Positions 40,558 to 50,949 of a stretch of 64,000 nucleotides of DNA are shown piece by piece (position 1 is the first letter of the stretch; each line of letters starts with the position of its first letter). The stretch spans positions 62,001 through 126,000 of the forward strand of contig NZ_KE340380.1 of assembly GCF_000413935.1 (NCBI RefSeq). Direction: 5' to 3'. The stretch is from Acinetobacter colistiniresistens (lineage in GTDB: Bacteria > Pseudomonadota > Gammaproteobacteria > Pseudomonadales > Moraxellaceae). Below the pieces are notes generated by a model that made no database searches, was not told where the DNA came from, and saw only the letters and a program-made list of their open reading frames with translations. A program made the translations under genes and the position numbers.

Positions 40558-42936
40558 CTAGGCTTGCTTGATTTGTTCTTCAGCAAGGAAGAACCATGTA
40601 TCAAGTACTGAGTCAGGGTTAAGTGACACAGATTCAATCCCTTGTTCCATAAGCCATTTAGCAAGGTCAGGGTGATCCGAAGGACCTTGACCACAAATAC
40701 CGACATATTTGCCTGCTTTACGGCAAGCATGAATGGCCATAGAAAGAAGCGCTTTAACTGCTGGGTCACGCTCATCGAATAAGTGAGACACGATACCAGA
40801 GTCGCGGTCTAGACCTAGTGTTAATTGTGTTAAGTCATTTGAGCCGATAGAGAAGCCATCGAAATGTTCAAGAAATTGCTCAGCCAATAATGCATTGGTT
40901 GGAAGTTCACACATCATAATGACTTTAAGACCATTTTCACCACGTTTTAAACCATTTAGAGCAAGCAACTCAATGACACGTTTTGCTTCAGAAACAGTAC
41001 GAACAAATGGGATCATGATTTGAATGTTAGTTAAGCCCATTTCATCACGTGCTTTTTTCAAGGCACGGCATTCAAGCTCAAAACAATCACGGAAGTTGTC
41101 AGAAACATAACGACTTGCACCGCGGAAGCCCAACATTGGGTTTTCTTCTTCAGGTTCGTATAACTTACCACCGATCAAATTCGCATATTCATTTGATTTG
41201 AAGTCTGACATACGTACAATCACTGGCTTGTCTGCAAATGCAGCTGCAAGTGTAGAGATACCTTCAACCAACTTTTCAACATAGAATTCAACAGGTGAAG
41301 AGTAGCCTGCGGTACGTGCCATAACAGCAGCACGTGTTTCACGTGGCAAGCTTTCAATATTCAATAATGCTTTTGGATGTACGCCGATCATACGGTTAAT
41401 GATGAACTCAAGACGTGCTAGACCAATCCCTTCATTTGGAATTTGAGCAAAGTCAAATGCGCGGTCAGGGTTACCGACGTTCATCATAATCTTGAATGGT
41501 AATGATGGCATTGAGTGAATCGAATTGCGTTGAACTTCGAAATCTAATGCACCTTCATAGATGAAACCTGTATCACCCTCAGCACAAGAAACAGTCACTT
41601 CTTGACCGTCTGAAAGGACTTCGGTGGCATTACCACAACCTACGATTGCTGGAACACCTAATTCACGTGCAATAATGGCAGCGTGACACGTACGACCACC
41701 ACGGTTAGTTACAATCGCAGCAGCACGTTTCATAACGGGTTCCCAGTCTGGGTCAGTCATGTCAGAGACAAGTACATCACCGTCCTGAACCTTATCCATT
41801 TCTTTAATTGAAGTCACAACGCGAACTTTACCAGAACCAATACGTTGGCCAATTGAACGACCTTCACAAATCACGGTGCCGCGTTGTTTTAATAGGTAGC
41901 GTTCCATTGTGCCGACATTTTGACGGCTTTTCACAGTTTCAGGACGTGCTTGAACGATATAGATTTGACCGTCATCACCATCTTTCGCCCATTCAATGTC
42001 CATTGGTGAGCCATAATGTTGCTCAATGATCAAGGCTTGTTTAGCCAATTCATGTAATTCATGATCATTGAGTGCAAATTGTTGACGTTCTTGTTTTTCA
42101 ACATCAACCACAACCACCGATTTACCTGCCGCACCTTCTTCACCATAAATCATTTTTTGGTGTTTAGAACCAAGGTTGCGACGTAAAACAGAGTGCTTGC
42201 CCGAATTTAAAAGCGGTTTAGATAAATAGAATTCGTCAGGATTAACTGCACCTTGCACCACCATTTCACCTAGACCGTAAGATGCGGTGATAAATACCAC
42301 ATCACGGAAACCTGATTCTGTATCTAGCGTGAACATAACACCCGCAGCGCCAGTTTCTGAGCGAACCATACGTTGTACGCCAGCAGAAAGAGCGACAACA
42401 CTATGTTCAAAGCCTTGGTGTACACGGTAAGCAATGGCGCGGTCATTATAAAGAGAAGCAAAAACCTCTTTAATCGCGATCAGAATATTATCGATCCCAC
42501 GAATGTTGAGGAAAGTTTCTTGCTGACCTGCGAAAGACGCATCGGGTAAATCTTCAGCAGTCGCAGAAGAACGAACTGCAACGGCAATGTCTGGGTTACC
42601 GTTTGAAAGTGCTGCAAATGCATCACGAATTTCTTGTTCTAAAGTTGCAGTGAGCGGAGTGTCAACAATCCATTTACGGATTTTTGCACCGGTTTCAGCA
42701 AGTGTAATTACATCATCAATATTAAGCTGAGAAAGTTCAGCTTGAATACGAGCGTTTAAGCCGCTTTGATCTAAGAACTCACGATAGGCAGCAGCAGTTG
42801 TTGCAAAGCCACCCGGTACCGATACACCAGCATTGGATAAATGACTGATCATTTCACCCAGAGATGAGTTTTTCCCACCTACGAGTTCGACATCGTGTTT
42901 TCCTAATTTTTCCAGACCGATTACGCGCGCTTCCAA
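40558..42936 (-). CDS. ppsA: Phosphoenolpyruvate synthase
   Basis: 792 residues, full length. It makes PEP, AMP and phosphate from pyruvate and ATP for gluconeogenesis. The N-terminal ATP-grasp domain has [30 protein letters not shown] and the DIEWAKDG loop. The central swivelling domain has the phospho-histidine in [17 protein letters not shown], next to the threonine target of its regulator. The C-terminal TIM barrel has [17 protein letters not shown] and the catalytic cysteine in [14 protein letters not shown]. Divergent from ppsR, whose product controls it by phosphorylation. Confidence 0.98.
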   Translation of the reverse strand: MEARVIGLEKLGKHDVELVGGKNSSLGEMISHLSNAGVSVPGGFATTAAAYREFLDQSGLNARIQAELSQLNIDDVITLAETGAKIRKWIVDTPLTATLEQEIRDAFAALSNGNPDIAVAVRSSATAEDLPDASFAGQQETFLNIRGIDNILIAIKEVFASLYNDRAIAYRVHQGFEHSVVALSAGVQRMVRSETGAAGVMFTLDTESGFRDVVFITASYGLGEMVVQGAVNPDEFYLSKPLLNSGKHSVLRRNLGSKHQKMIYGEEGAAGKSVVVVDVEKQERQQFALNDHELHELAKQALIIEQHYGSPMDIEWAKDGDDGQIYIVQARPETVKSRQNVGTMERYLLKQRGTVICEGRSIGQRIGSGKVRVVTSIKEMDKVQDGDVLVSDMTDPDWEPVMKRAAAIVTNRGGRTCHAAIIARELGVPAIVGCGNATEVLSDGQEVTVSCAEGDTGFIYEGALDFEVQRNSIHSMPSLPFKIMMNVGNPDRAFDFAQIPNEGIGLARLEFIINRMIGVHPKALLNIESLPRETRAAVMARTAGYSSPVEFYVEKLVEGISTLAAAFADKPVIVRMSDFKSNEYANLIGGKLYEPEEENPMLGFRGASRYVSDNFRDCFELECRALKKARDEMGLTNIQIMIPFVRTVSEAKRVIELLALNGLKRGENGLKVIMMCELPTNALLAEQFLEHFDGFSIGSNDLTQLTLGLDRDSGIVSHLFDERDPAVKALLSMAIHACRKAGKYVGICGQGPSDHPDLAKWLMEQGIESVSLNPDSVLDTWFFLAEEQIKQA

Positions 42937-43094
42937 AGTATTTACTCCACTTTTTTTGCAGTATGAATGACCATCATTGGTATGAAATTATACAAAAGTG
43001 CTTAGATTTAGTATTTTACTAAGCGACAGTCATGTTAGATGAGTTTACTATAAAGATTATAGAGCACTAAGACAAATGTTTAAGGAGAATTTTG

Positions 43095-43931
43095 ATGCCC
43101 GTAAGTAAAGAAATTAAACGGAGCGTTTTTTTTATTTCAGATGGTACCGCAATTACCGCAGAAACCCTTGGACATTCACTACTTGCGCAATTTCCGAATG
43201 TTGATTTTGACATTCATATTATGCCTTATATCACCACAGAAGAAGCCGCAATGAATGTGGTTGTAGAGATCAATGCCTGCCAATCTCGAGATGGTTCTTT
43301 GCCACTGGTTTTTGATACCTTGGTTGATCCGCATGTCCGTGAAATTATAAATACGGCCAAGGCCGTGAATCTTGATGTATTTGAAGGTTTAATTAGTAAG
43401 CTAGAACAGGAAATCGGGATTCCGCCAACAACTTTGGTTGGACAAACCCATGCCGTCACCGATTCAGAATATTATAAAGCACGTATCGATGCCGTTCATT
43501 TTGCGCTGGATAATGATGATGGAGCAAGAACACGCCATTATGATAAAGCCGATATCATTTTAATTGGCGTTTCTCGCTCAGGCAAAACACCGACTTCGAT
43601 TTATTTGTCACTGCAATTTGGTGTACGTGTTGCGAACTATCCTCTGACTGAAGAAGATCTGGATGACAATCGCTTGCCTAAAGTGCTACGTGAACATAAA
43701 AATAAACTTTTTGGTTTGATGATTGATGCCGAACGTTTAGTGGCTATTCGTAATGAGCGTAAAGCCAATAGCCGTTATGCCAGCTTTAGTCAGTGTCAAA
43801 TGGAATTGCGCGCAATTGAGGGAATTTATATCTCTGAGGGGATTAAATATTTAAATGTAACTGAGATGTCGATTGAAGAAATTTCAACACGTGTTTTACA
43901 AATGACGGGCTTAAAACGTCGTATTGGTTAG
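43095..43931 (+). CDS. ppsR: PEP synthase regulatory protein (bifunctional kinase/pyrophosphorylase)
   Basis: 278 residues from the ATG at 43095 with AGGAG seven bases upstream; a TTG one codon earlier is in frame. FFISDGTAITAETLGHSLLAQF is the DUF299 start. The P-loop is GVSRSGKTPTSIYLSLQFG, and RYASFSQCQMELRAIEG and YLNVTEMSIEEIS are conserved. It inactivates PEP synthase by ADP-dependent phosphorylation of a threonine beside the catalytic histidine and reverses this with phosphate. Divergence from ppsA across 158 bases confirms the pairing. Confidence 0.97.
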   Translation: MPVSKEIKRSVFFISDGTAITAETLGHSLLAQFPNVDFDIHIMPYITTEEAAMNVVVEINACQSRDGSLPLVFDTLVDPHVREIINTAKAVNLDVFEGLISKLEQEIGIPPTTLVGQTHAVTDSEYYKARIDAVHFALDNDDGARTRHYDKADIILIGVSRSGKTPTSIYLSLQFGVRVANYPLTEEDLDDNRLPKVLREHKNKLFGLMIDAERLVAIRNERKANSRYASFSQCQMELRAIEGIYISEGIKYLNVTEMSIEEISTRVLQMTGLKRRIG

Positions 43932-43937
43932 GCGGAT

Positions 43938-43971
43938 AGGGCGGTCTAAGATAGGTCTGTTAGACTGCCCC
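43938..43971 (+). terminator. Hairpin after ppsR
   Basis: GGGCGGTCTAA and TTAGACTGCCC pair (one G-U) around a 10-base loop. No T run follows, so it may not be a classical terminator. Confidence 0.5.
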
Positions 43972-44150
43972 AAAGCTATCTTGACGGGATTTAAAGTTTG
44001 ACTATAACCACTAATTGGTAATAAATTTTTGATATTAAACAATAAATAAAAAATGGTTGGTCAGTCTTGTGATAGATGATAATTTAACTACATTTCTGCT
44101 ATAATATTGTGACTTAAATCTCACTTTTATTTTTTTGTTGTTGGTGGTCT

Positions 44151-44213
44151 ATGGCTTTTATTGCGACTGAATATCTTGATCGAAAGAGTTCTGTTTGGAA
44201 CAGAAGTCTGTGA
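44151..44213 (+). other. 20-codon leader ORF overlapping the GGDEF/EAL gene start
   Basis: ATG at 44151, with GGTGG five bases upstream, opens MAFIATEYLDRKSSVWNRSL followed by TGA. It overlaps the first codons of the downstream gene in another frame. It may be the true 5' end of that gene separated by a frameshift, or a regulatory upstream ORF. Confidence 0.4.
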
Positions 44214-46288
44214 ATCTCGCGTTCCCTTTTCACTCCAGCCACCAAATGAGTGAAGTTCAGCAAAATATTTATAATAGTATTCCGAGTCTGGTCTGGTTGC
44301 TTTCAGAGCAAGGTGATGCCTATTTTTTTAATAGTGTCAGCCAAGAATATATCGGTTTTAATAATCTAGAACATTTTGCGCAAAATTGGGTGGATTTAAT
44401 TCATTCTGATGATATTTCATTGCTCCGTAATGAATGGGAGCATGCTTTTTGCTTGCGCTTACCTTTTCAGCTCGAATGCCGCTTAAAGCATCGATCAGGT
44501 TCGTACCGCTGGTTCTTACTGTCTGCAAAGTTTTTGAACGCTGAAATTGAGGGTCAAGGCTATTGGTTTGTTAACAGTGTTGATATTCATGAAACCAAAC
44601 AATATCAACAAAATCTTGTGAAGTGTATTAATGCGCAAACCAGTATGCTGGATAATAGTATTGACTGTATCAAATTATTAGAAGCAGATGGCTCATTATT
44701 ACATGTCAATAAAACAGGCTGTATCGCACTTAATATCCAAGAAAATAATCATCGATTTGGCATGAAGTGGGCTGAACTTTTGCCTTTAGAAATGCGTTCT
44801 AAAGCAACCTATGCCTTGAAAACAGCACTCAAAGGAAAGACGGCTCGCTTTCGTGGAATGAGTGGCGAGAGCACAGAGCGGCAATATTGGGATAATTTGC
44901 TGACACCTATATTAAATGATCAGGGACAGATTGAGCAGGTCTTATGTTTGTCACGGGATATAACGACACAGAGGCAAACGGAAATACAGCTCCGCCTGTC
45001 TAGTGAACTAGATGAATTAACCGGGCTTTATAATCGTCGTTTTTTGAAACGCCAGTTGAAACGTGCCCTACATCGACATAAAAAAGATGAAAAACTGGTT
45101 GGCTTGATGTTGCTGGATCTGGATTACTTCAAGCACATCAATGATACGCTGGGGCACTCAGCAGGAGATCATTTACTGCGTATTCTATCTAAACGTATCG
45201 AAAATATTTTGCCAGAAAATACCTTTGTTGCCCGTTTGGGGGGTGATGAGTTCGCAATTGTCGTGAATGGTATTGATACCGAAGCAGAACTTGAAAAAGT
45301 GGCTATAGATGTGAGTCGACAGCTAGATGCGCCTATTACTTATGCGGGAAGTTTAATTAACGGTAGCATGAGTATCGGTTGTGCGATTTATCCGCGTGAT
45401 GCCAAAGACTCTTCAAATTTAATGAAGTGTGCGGATACAGCTTTAAATGATTTGAAAGCTTCCGGTCGTGGTGGTTTCCGTATGTTTAATCCGCAAATGC
45501 AGATAGCGGCACAGAATATTGCCATTCAACTGAATGAGGCACGACATATTATCCGTGATGGCCTAATGGTCCCCTATTACCAACCTAAGGTGCGGTTATC
45601 AGATGCGAAAGTCGTGGGTTTTGAAGCATTACTGCGTTGGCAAACAGAGGATCAATGCATTCATTCACCTCGTAAAATTGAACAGGCTTTTCAAGACTAT
45701 TCATTAGCGACGAAAATTAGTGATGCAATACAGAATAAAGTGTTTAAAGATATTGCGATGTGGATTGAACAAGGGCTAGATGTTGTTCCTGTGTCAATCA
45801 ACGCAGCACCAGTCGAATTTTTGAAAGATAATTATGCTGAGCGCTTATTACAGCGTCTGAACTTATATAAAATCCCACACCATTTGGTGGAAATTGAAAT
45901 TACGGAACATATTTTGGATGACCGTGGTTCTGACTATGTGATTCGGGCATTAAATTTATTAAAACAACAAGGCGTTAAAATTGCGTTGGATGATTTTGGT
46001 ACAGGCCATTCATCTTTAACCCGCTTACGTGATTATCCAGTGGACTGTCTGAAAATTGATTGTGATTTTATTCGTCAAATGAACGAAGATGATGCAATTT
46101 TAGCAATCGTTCAGGCCATTATTGCTTTAGGGCCGAAGTTGTCTTTGGATATTGTTGCTGAAGGTATTGAAAATATTAAACAGCTTGAATTACTCAAATT
46201 GTCTGGATGCTCGATTGGGCAGGGGTATTTATTTAGTGCTGCGGTGAATGTGCAACAAGCCACAGCAATGCTTCAACACGGCGTATGA
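44195..46288 (+). CDS. PAS-GGDEF-EAL cyclic-di-GMP protein
   Basis: 697 residues if started at TTG 44195; an ATG 17 codons later is an alternative and a better-placed ATG in another frame lies at 44151. Two PAS domains (about 20-130 and 145-265; SIPSLVWLLSEQGDAYFFN, YRWFLLSAKFLN, SIDCIKLLEADGSLLHVN) precede a GGDEF domain (about 285-435). That domain has an intact ARLGGDEFAIV active site for diguanylate cyclase activity. The EAL domain (about 450-690) retains FEALLRW, the EITE metal ligand region, DDFGTGHSSLTRL and VAEGIEN. Both activities are therefore possible. There is no membrane span or signal peptide, so it is cytoplasmic. The gene is monocistronic. Confidence 0.88.
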   Translation: MEQKSVNLAFPFHSSHQMSEVQQNIYNSIPSLVWLLSEQGDAYFFNSVSQEYIGFNNLEHFAQNWVDLIHSDDISLLRNEWEHAFCLRLPFQLECRLKHRSGSYRWFLLSAKFLNAEIEGQGYWFVNSVDIHETKQYQQNLVKCINAQTSMLDNSIDCIKLLEADGSLLHVNKTGCIALNIQENNHRFGMKWAELLPLEMRSKATYALKTALKGKTARFRGMSGESTERQYWDNLLTPILNDQGQIEQVLCLSRDITTQRQTEIQLRLSSELDELTGLYNRRFLKRQLKRALHRHKKDEKLVGLMLLDLDYFKHINDTLGHSAGDHLLRILSKRIENILPENTFVARLGGDEFAIVVNGIDTEAELEKVAIDVSRQLDAPITYAGSLINGSMSIGCAIYPRDAKDSSNLMKCADTALNDLKASGRGGFRMFNPQMQIAAQNIAIQLNEARHIIRDGLMVPYYQPKVRLSDAKVVGFEALLRWQTEDQCIHSPRKIEQAFQDYSLATKISDAIQNKVFKDIAMWIEQGLDVVPVSINAAPVEFLKDNYAERLLQRLNLYKIPHHLVEIEITEHILDDRGSDYVIRALNLLKQQGVKIALDDFGTGHSSLTRLRDYPVDCLKIDCDFIRQMNEDDAILAIVQAIIALGPKLSLDIVAEGIENIKQLELLKLSGCSIGQGYLFSAAVNVQQATAMLQHGV

Positions 46289-46317
46289 GTGGTATCACTT
46301 CAATAATAAAAATTAAA

Positions 46318-46349
46318 TAACAAGGCTTATCATATAAGCCTTGTATTTA
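46318..46349. terminator. Bidirectional terminator, GGDEF/EAL gene / LLM oxidoreductase
   Basis: CAAGGCTTA and TAAGCCTTG pair around TCATA, followed by TATTT, between convergent genes. Confidence 0.8.
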
Positions 46350-46359
46350 GGTGAGGCGC

Positions 46360-47364
46360 TTAGTGGGCTTTAAGATCCATCAAGAGACTAAAATTTTCTA
46401 AACGTTTTTCTGTATCGTAAATATCACAGGTAAAAATAAACTCATCAACATCATATTGTGCTGCAATTTTATTTAAACCCGCTTGTACTGTAGCTTGAGA
46501 GCCAATTTGTGCCATGGCATAAAAATTCTGAATTGCCAATTGTTCCGCACTTGTTGCAAGACCTTGAGTTGAGTTAATCGGTGGTTTGAGCTTTAAACTG
46601 TGACCACGAATCAGATTTAAAATACGTTGGTAAGAGCTGGTTGCTAAATATTGAGCATCCTCATTCGTTGCCGCGACTACGGTTGGCACCCCCATGGAAA
46701 CATAAGGTTTGTCCAGATATTCAGAAGCTTGGAAGTTATCTCGATAAATTTCGATTGCTTGGCCTAACATTCTTGGGGCAAAGTGTGAAGCAAAAGAATA
46801 GGGAAGCCCGAGCTTAGCCGCAAGTTGGGCGCTAAATAAACTTGAACCGAGTAGCCAGACTGGGACATGGGTATTTTGACCCGGTGTCGCAATAATTCTT
46901 TGGTTTGGCTGTGGAGCTTTAAAGTATTGCAAAATTTCCGCAACATCCTGAGGGAATTGATCTTCAGTTTCCTGACGGCCACGTCGCAGGGCACGCATGG
47001 TCATTTGATCCGTACCAGGAGCACGACCTAAACCAAGTTCAAAACGATTTGGATAAAGTGTTGCCAGGGTTCCGAATTGCTCTGCAACCACCAATGGTGC
47101 ATGGTTTGGCAGCATAATACCGCCTGAACCAAGACGGATGTGCTGCGTATTTGCGGCAATAAAGCCCAATAAAACAGCAGTTGCAGAACTGGCAATACCA
47201 TCCATATTATGATGTTCAGCCAGCCAGAATCGCTCGTAGCCTAATTTTTCAGCATGTTGTGCGAGTTCTAGTGCATGTCGCAGTGAAAACTCGATACTTT
47301 TGTCATCCCGAACTGGCGCAAGTTCAAGTATAGAGAATTTTATATCTTGTAGTGATTTCATCAT
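46360..47364 (-). CDS. LLM-class flavin-dependent oxidoreductase
   Basis: 334 residues, a luciferase-like TIM barrel. [11 protein letters not shown] near the start, [45 protein letters not shown] and [12 protein letters not shown] are signatures of the subgroup with MsnO8/YhbW-like proteins. [21 protein letters not shown] lies mid-barrel. It likely uses reduced FMN to oxidise an unknown substrate. The start is one of two adjacent ATG codons. It is convergent with the GGDEF/EAL gene and separated from the glycine-zipper gene by a terminator. Confidence 0.9.
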   Translation of the reverse strand: MMKSLQDIKFSILELAPVRDDKSIEFSLRHALELAQHAEKLGYERFWLAEHHNMDGIASSATAVLLGFIAANTQHIRLGSGGIMLPNHAPLVVAEQFGTLATLYPNRFELGLGRAPGTDQMTMRALRRGRQETEDQFPQDVAEILQYFKAPQPNQRIIATPGQNTHVPVWLLGSSLFSAQLAAKLGLPYSFASHFAPRMLGQAIEIYRDNFQASEYLDKPYVSMGVPTVVAATNEDAQYLATSSYQRILNLIRGHSLKLKPPINSTQGLATSAEQLAIQNFYAMAQIGSQATVQAGLNKIAAQYDVDEFIFTCDIYDTEKRLENFSLLMDLKAH

Positions 47365-47450
47365 TGATTCTCAAAACCATATATCGAAATAATACGATAT
47401 AAGTTGGGTTTTGTATATCGCTTTTGATCGATATATTGTGTTGTTGCTAT

Positions 47451-47473
47451 AAAAAAAGCGCCCGAAGGCGCTA
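47451..47473 (-). terminator. Terminator of the glycine-zipper gene
   Basis: On the minus strand AGCGCC-TTCG-GGCGCT forms a very stable C(UUCG)G tetraloop hairpin followed by seven T. Confidence 0.9.
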
Positions 47474-47509
47474 AAAGGGTAACTTGTTGCTCTGTTTGTT
47501 TAGCGATCT

Positions 47510-48004
47510 TTATTTATACCAACCACGATGGCGACCATTGTCATGGCGATAGTCATAGCGGGAATTGTAATAACGGCGGTCATCATAATGGCGGCGGTTT
47601 TCATAACGGCGATCATCATAACGACGATCAGCATCGCGATCCTGACCAACTTTTTGACCTAATGCTGAACCACCAGCGGCACCTAAAGCGGCACCAATAT
47701 AACCACCATTTGTGCCTCCCACATTACGACCAACCGTATAGCCACCAACACCGCCCAAGCCACCACCAATCGCTGCTTCTGTACGGTCACGTCGGTTACT
47801 GGATGCTGCTGCGCCACCTGCACCACCTAGCGCAGAACCAATCATGGCACCTGTATCACCACCCAGTTGTTTACCCAAAGCGGTACCAACCACACTTCCT
47901 AAAGCAGAGGTTGCGGCTACACGAGTTGTATTATCTGCATGTGCAACAGTCATCATTGACGATGCTGCCAGAACTACGCTACATAACCACAGATTTGATT
48001 TCAT
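47510..48004 (-). CDS. Glycine-zipper envelope protein with basic tail
   Basis: 164 residues from the ATG at 48004, which has AAGGAG well placed. A signal peptide (MKSNLWLCSVVLAASSMMTVAHA) is cut after AHA. The mature protein has a glycine-zipper region (about 30-120; GSVVGTALGKQLGGDTGAMI, GGGLGGVGGYTVGR, GYIGAALGAAGGSALG), of the kind that packs helices in membranes. The C-terminal 45 residues are rich in Arg, Asp and Tyr (RRYDDRRYENRRHYDDRR). Related YMGG/2TM proteins lie in the envelope and their function is mostly unknown. The gene stands alone. Confidence 0.85.
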   Translation of the reverse strand: MKSNLWLCSVVLAASSMMTVAHADNTTRVAATSALGSVVGTALGKQLGGDTGAMIGSALGGAGGAAASSNRRDRTEAAIGGGLGGVGGYTVGRNVGGTNGGYIGAALGAAGGSALGQKVGQDRDADRRYDDRRYENRRHYDDRRYYNSRYDYRHDNGRHRGWYK

Positions 48005-48249
48005 GGTGAAACTCCTTATCCATTCTTTTGGACAGTATTCTTTTGCTTGTGATAAATGTAACAAGAGATTTGAGTGAAAATATGGAGTGCAATCTCTGGA
48101 TTGAGAGAGTTTGACGAGGGTTTTGTATGGGTTGTATTACAAGTGAAGAAATTGTGAATAAATTATAAAAATAAAGAATGAATACGCAACAAACAACGGT
48201 GCGCGTGCGAATCGAGTACAATAGCTGTAGTTTAAATTAGGGTATATGT

Positions 48250-48972
48250 ATGCTGCTGGAAAAAATTTTGCAATCACAAGGCTTTGGTTCACGTAAGTAT
48301 TGCCAGCAGTTAATAAAGAATGGGTCTGTCCAGATCGATCATCAGGTTTGTCATAATCCAAAGCAGAATATTGCGACAGATCAACTTTGTTTTCAGGTCT
48401 TTGGTGAAGAATATCAATATCGCGAGCACGTTTATATTGCCTTAAATAAACCCGAAGGATATGAGTGTTCGCATCAGGCGACACATCATAAGAGTGTATT
48501 CAGTTTATTGCCTGAAGTTTTGATTCATCGTGGTATTCAATGTGTGGGACGTTTGGATCAAGACACTACAGGTCTATTATTGCTGACCGATGATGGTCAA
48601 TACCTACAAGCACTGACTCATCCACGTAAACATGTGCCGAAAGTTTATCACGTCACCACTGCTGATCCTGTCACAGCTGAACAGCAAATGAGATTAGAGC
48701 AGGGCGTTGAACTGCGCAATGAAAAAGGGATTTACGCGGCAACAGATGTGCAGCTTTTTTCAACCCATCAACTGGCGATGACGATTCATCAAGGCGTCTA
48801 CCACCAAGTCAAAAGAATGCTTGCCGCTGTGGGTAATAAAGTTGAAGCTTTACATCGCCATCAAGTAGGCTTACTCGAATTGCCTGAATTGCCACAAGGT
48901 GAGTGGGTCTATCTTACGCCTTCGCAAAAACAGCTCAGCCAAAATGCGATTTTAGATGAATCATTACTTTAA
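48250..48972 (+). CDS. rsuA: 16S rRNA pseudouridine(516) synthase
   Basis: 240 residues. An N-terminal S4 domain (about 1-60; LLEKILQSQGFGSRKYCQQLI) binds RNA. The catalytic domain has the aspartate in CVGRLDQDTTGLLLLTDDG and the supporting KVYHVTTADPVT and GVYHQVKRMLAAVGNKVEALHR motifs. The latter, with HR at the end of the helix, is typical of the RsuA/RluB/E/F group. The tail is short, favouring RsuA. It is convergent with the acetyltransferase gene; their ends overlap by nine bases. Confidence 0.93.
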   Translation: MLLEKILQSQGFGSRKYCQQLIKNGSVQIDHQVCHNPKQNIATDQLCFQVFGEEYQYREHVYIALNKPEGYECSHQATHHKSVFSLLPEVLIHRGIQCVGRLDQDTTGLLLLTDDGQYLQALTHPRKHVPKVYHVTTADPVTAEQQMRLEQGVELRNEKGIYAATDVQLFSTHQLAMTIHQGVYHQVKRMLAAVGNKVEALHRHQVGLLELPELPQGEWVYLTPSQKQLSQNAILDESLL

Positions 48973-49407
48973 GAAGCAATGATAGGTTTTAAATTCACTG
49001 TCCTGAATAAAACCCATTTGTTCATAGAGACGGTGAGATTGATAATTATTTTTTTGCGTTTCTAGACTGATGCGTTGAGCATTTTCATGGCGTGCAAATA
49101 GAATTGCAGTATCAATTAATTGTTTGGCAGCGCCTTGTTTACGGTAGGATGGTGTCACATAGACATCATCAAGGATGTAATAGGTTTCACAAGCAACGGA
49201 AGAAAAGGCGAGATAAAGCAAGACAAAACCTGTAAAGACATCATCTTTTACATGGATGAAAATGACACTGTCTTTATTGTCAAAGCGGTGCTTTAAAAAT
49301 TGATAAGATTGTTCAATATTTGATGATGCACCGTAGAACTGACGGTATTCGTCAAACAAGACAGCAAGTTGATGTAGATCTTCTTTTGTGGCTCGCTTAA
49401 CAATCAT
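48964..49407 (-). CDS. GNAT-family N-acetyltransferase
   Basis: 147 residues. MIVKRATKEDLHQLAVLFDEYRQFY is a typical GNAT opening. The CoA-binding motif A is LDDVYVTPSYRKQGAAKQLI (R/QxxGxA), followed by ISLETQKNNYQSHRLYEQMGF, the motif B arm. The likely role is a small-amine or amino-acid acetylation; the substrate is not deducible. It is convergent with rsuA. Confidence 0.88.
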   Translation of the reverse strand: MIVKRATKEDLHQLAVLFDEYRQFYGASSNIEQSYQFLKHRFDNKDSVIFIHVKDDVFTGFVLLYLAFSSVACETYYILDDVYVTPSYRKQGAAKQLIDTAILFARHENAQRISLETQKNNYQSHRLYEQMGFIQDSEFKTYHCFLK

Positions 49408-49505
49408 TCCTACACATCCTTACACTTATAATTTTATTAGGACTGTCAGAATAACGAAAAAAATTCAGCTGAAAAAATAAAAACTTGTTTATAAATGCAA
49501 CATTG

Positions 49506-49814
49506 TTAAGTTTTGTCACTCTCACCGAGCAGCGCATTCAATTCTTCAAACAAATCTTCATGATCATCTTCAATCTCGGTCGCCGATGGATTTTCAGTGC
49601 TAGCTACGGCCTTGGATTTACGCAGTTTGAGTAACTGTTCCATATTAATGTTCTGGTTTTCGATTGTAAAAGGGATCGACTTGGTCAATACCACTTGTTT
49701 GAAGAAAAGGCGAACGGCCTGAGCAGGGGAGATCCCCAACTGTTTAAATACAGCAAAAGCTTGCTTCTTTTCCTGTGAATCGAGGCGAACCTGATAAACT
49801 TCTGTTTTTCGCAT
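49506..49814 (-). CDS. RelB/DinJ-family antitoxin (orphan)
   Basis: 102 residues from ATG 49814; a GTG five codons earlier is an alternative, and neither has a good RBS. A ribbon-helix-helix domain (about 1-45) reads TEVYQVRLDSQEKKQAFAVF and LGISPAQAVRLFFKQVV, close to DinJ. The rest is acidic and likely disordered (ENPSATEIEDDHEDLFEEL). DinJ-type proteins neutralise YafQ-like mRNA endonucleases and repress their own operon. Here no toxin gene lies on either side (downstream is the acetyltransferase gene, upstream the pseudouridine synthase gene). Confidence 0.75.
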   Translation of the reverse strand: MRKTEVYQVRLDSQEKKQAFAVFKQLGISPAQAVRLFFKQVVLTKSIPFTIENQNINMEQLLKLRKSKAVASTENPSATEIEDDHEDLFEELNALLGESDKT

Positions 49815-49875
49815 GAAGAATGTAACCACATATTTTTAGTTATCGTCATGTATTTTAAACCATTGCAATGTAATT

Positions 49876-50832
49876 TCAATATTTTTGAAGCGAAAAAATA
49901 GATTTTTTGTCATTACGTTGTGGTGGCAATGCAAGTTCAAAGAGAGAACTAAAATGCATTTCCTGTTTCAAAATCGGGTCAAGGAATTGAATTTCTTTGG
50001 CCAGTAATTGTAAAGGATGGCTAAAATCATCTTCTGCTTTATGTTCAATATTGGGATAAAATGAATCATTAAGTATTGGAATATCAAGATAATTTAAATG
50101 AACACGTAATTGATGTTGTTTGCCCGTTTTAGGCATAAGCTGGTATTTGGCGTAGTCTTGATTATGTGCCAGCAGTTCAATCAAAGTTTCTGTATTATTG
50201 GCTTTTTCTGCATTAATTTGCATGGTGTAAAAAGGCTGACCTTTTTCTAAATGGAGCTGCAAAATTTGCGGAAAATGCAGTTCAGGGCGATAAGCTGCAA
50301 TCGCATGGTAGATTTTTTGCACTTTTCTGTCGGCAAAAAGTTGTTGATAGGTGCCTCTTGAGCTTGCTTTTTTACAGAATAGAACCACACCTGCAGTTTC
50401 ACGATCAAGTCGATGAATGGGGGTGAGATCCTCATAGCCAGTCTGTTTTTTAAGTCTGACTAACAGGGTTTCTTGCACATATTGCCCTGTCGGGCTCATG
50501 GTTAAAAAGTGCGGTTTGTCGACCACAAGCAGATCATCATTTTCAAATAAAATTTCATGCTGAAACGGCACATGAGTTTCTTGAGCAAGAAAACGATAGT
50601 AAAAAATATGCGTATTGGACGTATAAGGACTGTCCGACTTGAGTTTGGTTCCATCTGCCGCATAAATTAGCTCATCAGCAAAGCGCTGTTGCCATTCGCT
50701 TACCTGAATATGTGGAAAGTGTTGGCAGAGATAATCAAAAATGGTATGTGCAGAAACATCATTGGGTAAAAAGACTTTACTGGCACTGACGCCATTGAGC
50801 AGCGGTGGCGTAAATTCAATGATTGATGACAT
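49876..50832 (-). CDS. RluA-family pseudouridine synthase
   Basis: 318 residues. The catalytic aspartate lies in [48 protein letters not shown] and [20 protein letters not shown] are RluA-family motifs. The N-terminus (about 1-80) is longer than a simple RluA and has a short S4-like segment, resembling the tRNA/rRNA-modifying branch often annotated TruC/RluA-like. Target RNA unknown. It is divergent from tsaE across 117 bases. Confidence 0.88.
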   Translation of the reverse strand: MSSIIEFTPPLLNGVSASKVFLPNDVSAHTIFDYLCQHFPHIQVSEWQQRFADELIYAADGTKLKSDSPYTSNTHIFYYRFLAQETHVPFQHEILFENDDLLVVDKPHFLTMSPTGQYVQETLLVRLKKQTGYEDLTPIHRLDRETAGVVLFCKKASSRGTYQQLFADRKVQKIYHAIAAYRPELHFPQILQLHLEKGQPFYTMQINAEKANNTETLIELLAHNQDYAKYQLMPKTGKQHQLRVHLNYLDIPILNDSFYPNIEHKAEDDFSHPLQLLAKEIQFLDPILKQEMHFSSLFELALPPQRNDKKSIFSLQKY

Positions 50833-50949
50833 ACAGCGATATCGACTCGGTATAAACGGTGTAAAAAAAGTCAGTTTAAAAGGACTTTATTAGGCTTTAA
50901 AGCAGGGCAATGTTATCATAGCTGCCATTCTAATTTTGTTTTATTTGCC

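Noticed and set aside
47662..48009. 115-codon plus-strand ORF rich in His and Leu
   Set aside because: It is antisense to the glycine-zipper gene, which has a signal peptide, RBS and terminator on the other strand.
48137..48484. 115-codon minus-strand ORF upstream of and inside rsuA
   Set aside because: Overlaps the S4 domain of rsuA; composition is not protein-like and no RBS is evident.
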